Source: PLanc-01 sp034678485 (GTDB lineage Bacteria; Planctomycetota; Phycisphaerae; Sedimentisphaerales; Anaerobacaceae). From it: a DNA stretch of 64,000 nt. The stretch lies in contig JAXDBU010000166.1 of NCBI GenBank assembly GCA_034678485.1, positions 1 to 64,000 on the forward strand, read 5' to 3'. The position numbers and the translations under genes are program-made. The notes beneath the pieces were generated by a model. It was given only the letters and a program-made list of their open reading frames with translations. It had not been told where the DNA came from and made no database searches. The stretch's first letter is position 1. Every line of letters starts with the position of its first letter. This document shows positions 62,656 through 64,000 of the stretch, one piece after another.

Positions 62656-64000
62656 ATGTTGAGCGGACGAACCGTCGCATGGGTTCTGATTATCGGATGT
62701 AGCCTCGTCGGAACTGGTCTTGCACAGAATCAACCCCAGACACTCGCCGATAACTGGAACGACTTCCTGCACTATACCAAGATCGGCCGCTTTGACCTCG
62801 CCAAGGGCTATGCGCAAGCCGTTCTCCAGGCCAATCCCGACCCGGCGGGACTCTTCAAGCTCGTCGAGGAGAACCAGCAAGGCTATGCGCTGGCGATGAA
62901 GGTGGCCGAGACCGCCCACGACGACGAACTCGCCCAGTTGACGCAGCAGCTTCTGAAGGTTGTCGATCAGGGTCGGTTCCTGAGACGGACGGAGCCGGCG
63001 CTCATCGTCGAGGAGATCCGACGGCTCGGCAGCACCCTGCGAGGTAAGATGACGGCGACCCGTCGGCTCCAGGATGCCGGCGAGTACGCCGTGCCCTTCA
63101 TGCTCGACGCCATGGCCGAAGCGATCCGCAATCCGGATTATGAAGTCAAGCTGGCGGATTTGATCGAGGTCCTGCCGAAGATCGGCCGACCCGCGATTCG
63201 CCCCTTGGCCGCCGCACTCCAGGTGAGCGACGACCAGCTCAGAGCGGAAGTCATCCGTGCCTTGGGCAGGATCGGCTATCCTCAGGGACTGCCGTACCTG
63301 AAGTACGTCGTCGAGAAGGTCCAGGCCGAGGAGCTGCGGCTGCTGGCGTCCGCGGGGATTCGTCAAATCGATCCGCGTGCGGAGAACAGTCCCGCCGCTG
63401 CGTTGTTCTACCAGCTTGGCGAGCGATACTACTATCACGATGAATCCCTCGCCCCTGCGAAGGACGTGAACTTTGCGAACGTGTGGTTCTGGGATGCCCA
63501 GGCAAAGCGTCTGGCCCCCGTCGCGGTGGACCAGGAGTTCTTCCATGAGTTGATGGCGATGCGGTGCTGTGAATGGTCGCTGAAATCCGACGATCAGTTC
63601 GGCGCGGCCATCGGGCTGTGGTTGGCATCCTTCTTCAAGGCGGAGGCCACAGGTCTGCCGATGCCCGAGTACTTCGGCGAGAACCACGCCGGAGCGATGG
63701 TCTATGCGACGACCTCAGGCCCCGAGTATCTCCATCAGGCTCTCGCTCGCGGCGTCAATGATCGCAATGCGGCCGTGGCGCTGGGCGCCGTCGAGGCGCT
63801 GGCGACCACCGCCGGCGAGAAGTCCTTGATGTATACGCTGGGACCGTCTCAACCCCTGTTGCAGGCTCTGACGTTCCAGGACCTTGCGGTGCGATACAGC
63901 GCCGCGATTGCACTCGGCAACGCCGGACCGCGGCAGGAGTTCACCGAGAGCCGCGTGGTGGTCCAGAATCTCGCGGAGGCGCTCGGACGCAGCAGCGAGC
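62656..64000 (+). CDS. Secreted HEAT-repeat protein (5' part, runs off the window)
   Basis: The frame is open for 448 codons to the window edge. A Sec signal (VAWVLIIGCSLVGTGLA) is followed by a helical region (LADNWNDFLHYTKIGRFDLA) and HEAT/Armadillo-type repeats. Examples are RPAIRPLAAALQVSDDQLRA, EVIRALGRIGYPQGLPYL and DLAVRYSAAIALGNAG. HEAT solenoids usually form scaffolds. Only the N-terminal part is visible, so length and C-terminal sorting cannot be judged. GGAG lies eight bases before the ATG at 62656, and the promoter at 62455-62483 precedes it. Confidence 0.7.
   Translation, partial: MLSGRTVAWVLIIGCSLVGTGLAQNQPQTLADNWNDFLHYTKIGRFDLAKGYAQAVLQANPDPAGLFKLVEENQQGYALAMKVAETAHDDELAQLTQQLLKVVDQGRFLRRTEPALIVEEIRRLGSTLRGKMTATRRLQDAGEYAVPFMLDAMAEAIRNPDYEVKLADLIEVLPKIGRPAIRPLAAALQVSDDQLRAEVIRALGRIGYPQGLPYLKYVVEKVQAEELRLLASAGIRQIDPRAENSPAAALFYQLGERYYYHDESLAPAKDVNFANVWFWDAQAKRLAPVAVDQEFFHELMAMRCCEWSLKSDDQFGAAIGLWLASFFKAEATGLPMPEYFGENHAGAMVYATTSGPEYLHQALARGVNDRNAAVALGAVEALATTAGEKSLMYTLGPSQPLLQALTFQDLAVRYSAAIALGNAGPRQEFTESRVVVQNLAEALGRSSE

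Overview
This is a GC-rich bacterial window that looks like a Phycisphaerae/Planctomycetota genome, probably near the Sedimentisphaerales. The lineage is inferred from gene content: two short dockerin-like modules of the D-x-N/D-x-D type that end in A-x-W-L, a PEP-CTERM-like protein, Tat-exported Gfo/Idh/MocA oxidoreductases and a Tat-exported sugar isomerase-like protein. Large secreted multidomain proteins (lamin-tail/CotH, GLUG, RCC1, Kelch, LamG) and wide intergenic spaces filled with short hairpin repeats point the same way. No rRNA, CRISPR array or phage block was seen. The only tRNA is tRNA-Ser(UGA).

Layout. 1-1458: an IS256-family insertion sequence. 1.5-9.1 kb: a carbohydrate region with a beta-propeller glycosidase-like protein, a GH42-like secreted protein, a Tat-exported oxidoreductase and an EamA permease, split by a cluster of hairpins. 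9.5-20.5 kb: a small lipoprotein, a SOUL-domain lipoprotein, a GH172 (DUF2961) enzyme, a DUF2130 protein followed by an SGNH-TPR protein, an RCC1/DUF5648 protein and a sugar isomerase-like protein. 20.5-28.3 kb: a giant lamin-tail/CotH protein, a second exported oxidoreductase, and a translationally coupled comB-prmC pair. 28.4-35.3 kb: a gingipain-like (C25) multidomain protease, apt, and a translationally coupled radical SAM/CDP-alcohol phosphatidyltransferase pair. 35.4-41.8 kb: two tandem cyclophilins (one fused to an FKBP-type N-terminal domain), an SGNH hydrolase, a repeat protein, a 70-residue protein and a nucleotide-sugar dehydrogenase. 42.4-49.1 kb: a glycine-rich protein fused to an LCAT-like lipase, a LamG/dockerin-like protein and a PEP-CTERM protein. 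49.8-57.5 kb: tRNA-Ser, a zinc-ribbon membrane protein, a ThuA-like protein, a large six-hairpin glycosidase-like protein and the tdh-kbl threonine catabolic pair. 57.8-64 kb: a GLUG protein, a Kelch protein, a small membrane protein and a HEAT-repeat protein that runs off the window.

How the genes fit together. Most products carry Sec, lipoprotein or Tat signals and resemble carbohydrate-active or surface proteins, which suits a polysaccharide-degrading particle dweller. tdh and kbl together convert threonine to glycine and acetyl-CoA. Several genes have recognisable sigma70-like promoters with -35 boxes starting TTGA or TTGC, usually with a 17-nt spacer, or an extended TGGTATAATG -10 element.

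The best candidate for something undescribed is the 1190-residue protein at 42370-45942. It joins a long glycine-rich, PE_PGRS-like or beta-helix-like region to an LCAT-type hydrolase domain with a recognisable Ser and Asp. Also notable are an uncharacterised ~200-residue module shared by the RCC1 and GLUG proteins, the FKBP_N-cyclophilin fusion, a duplicated promoter with a palindromic operator-like site that now points into the IS, and two AT-rich intergenic elements with long inverted ends.
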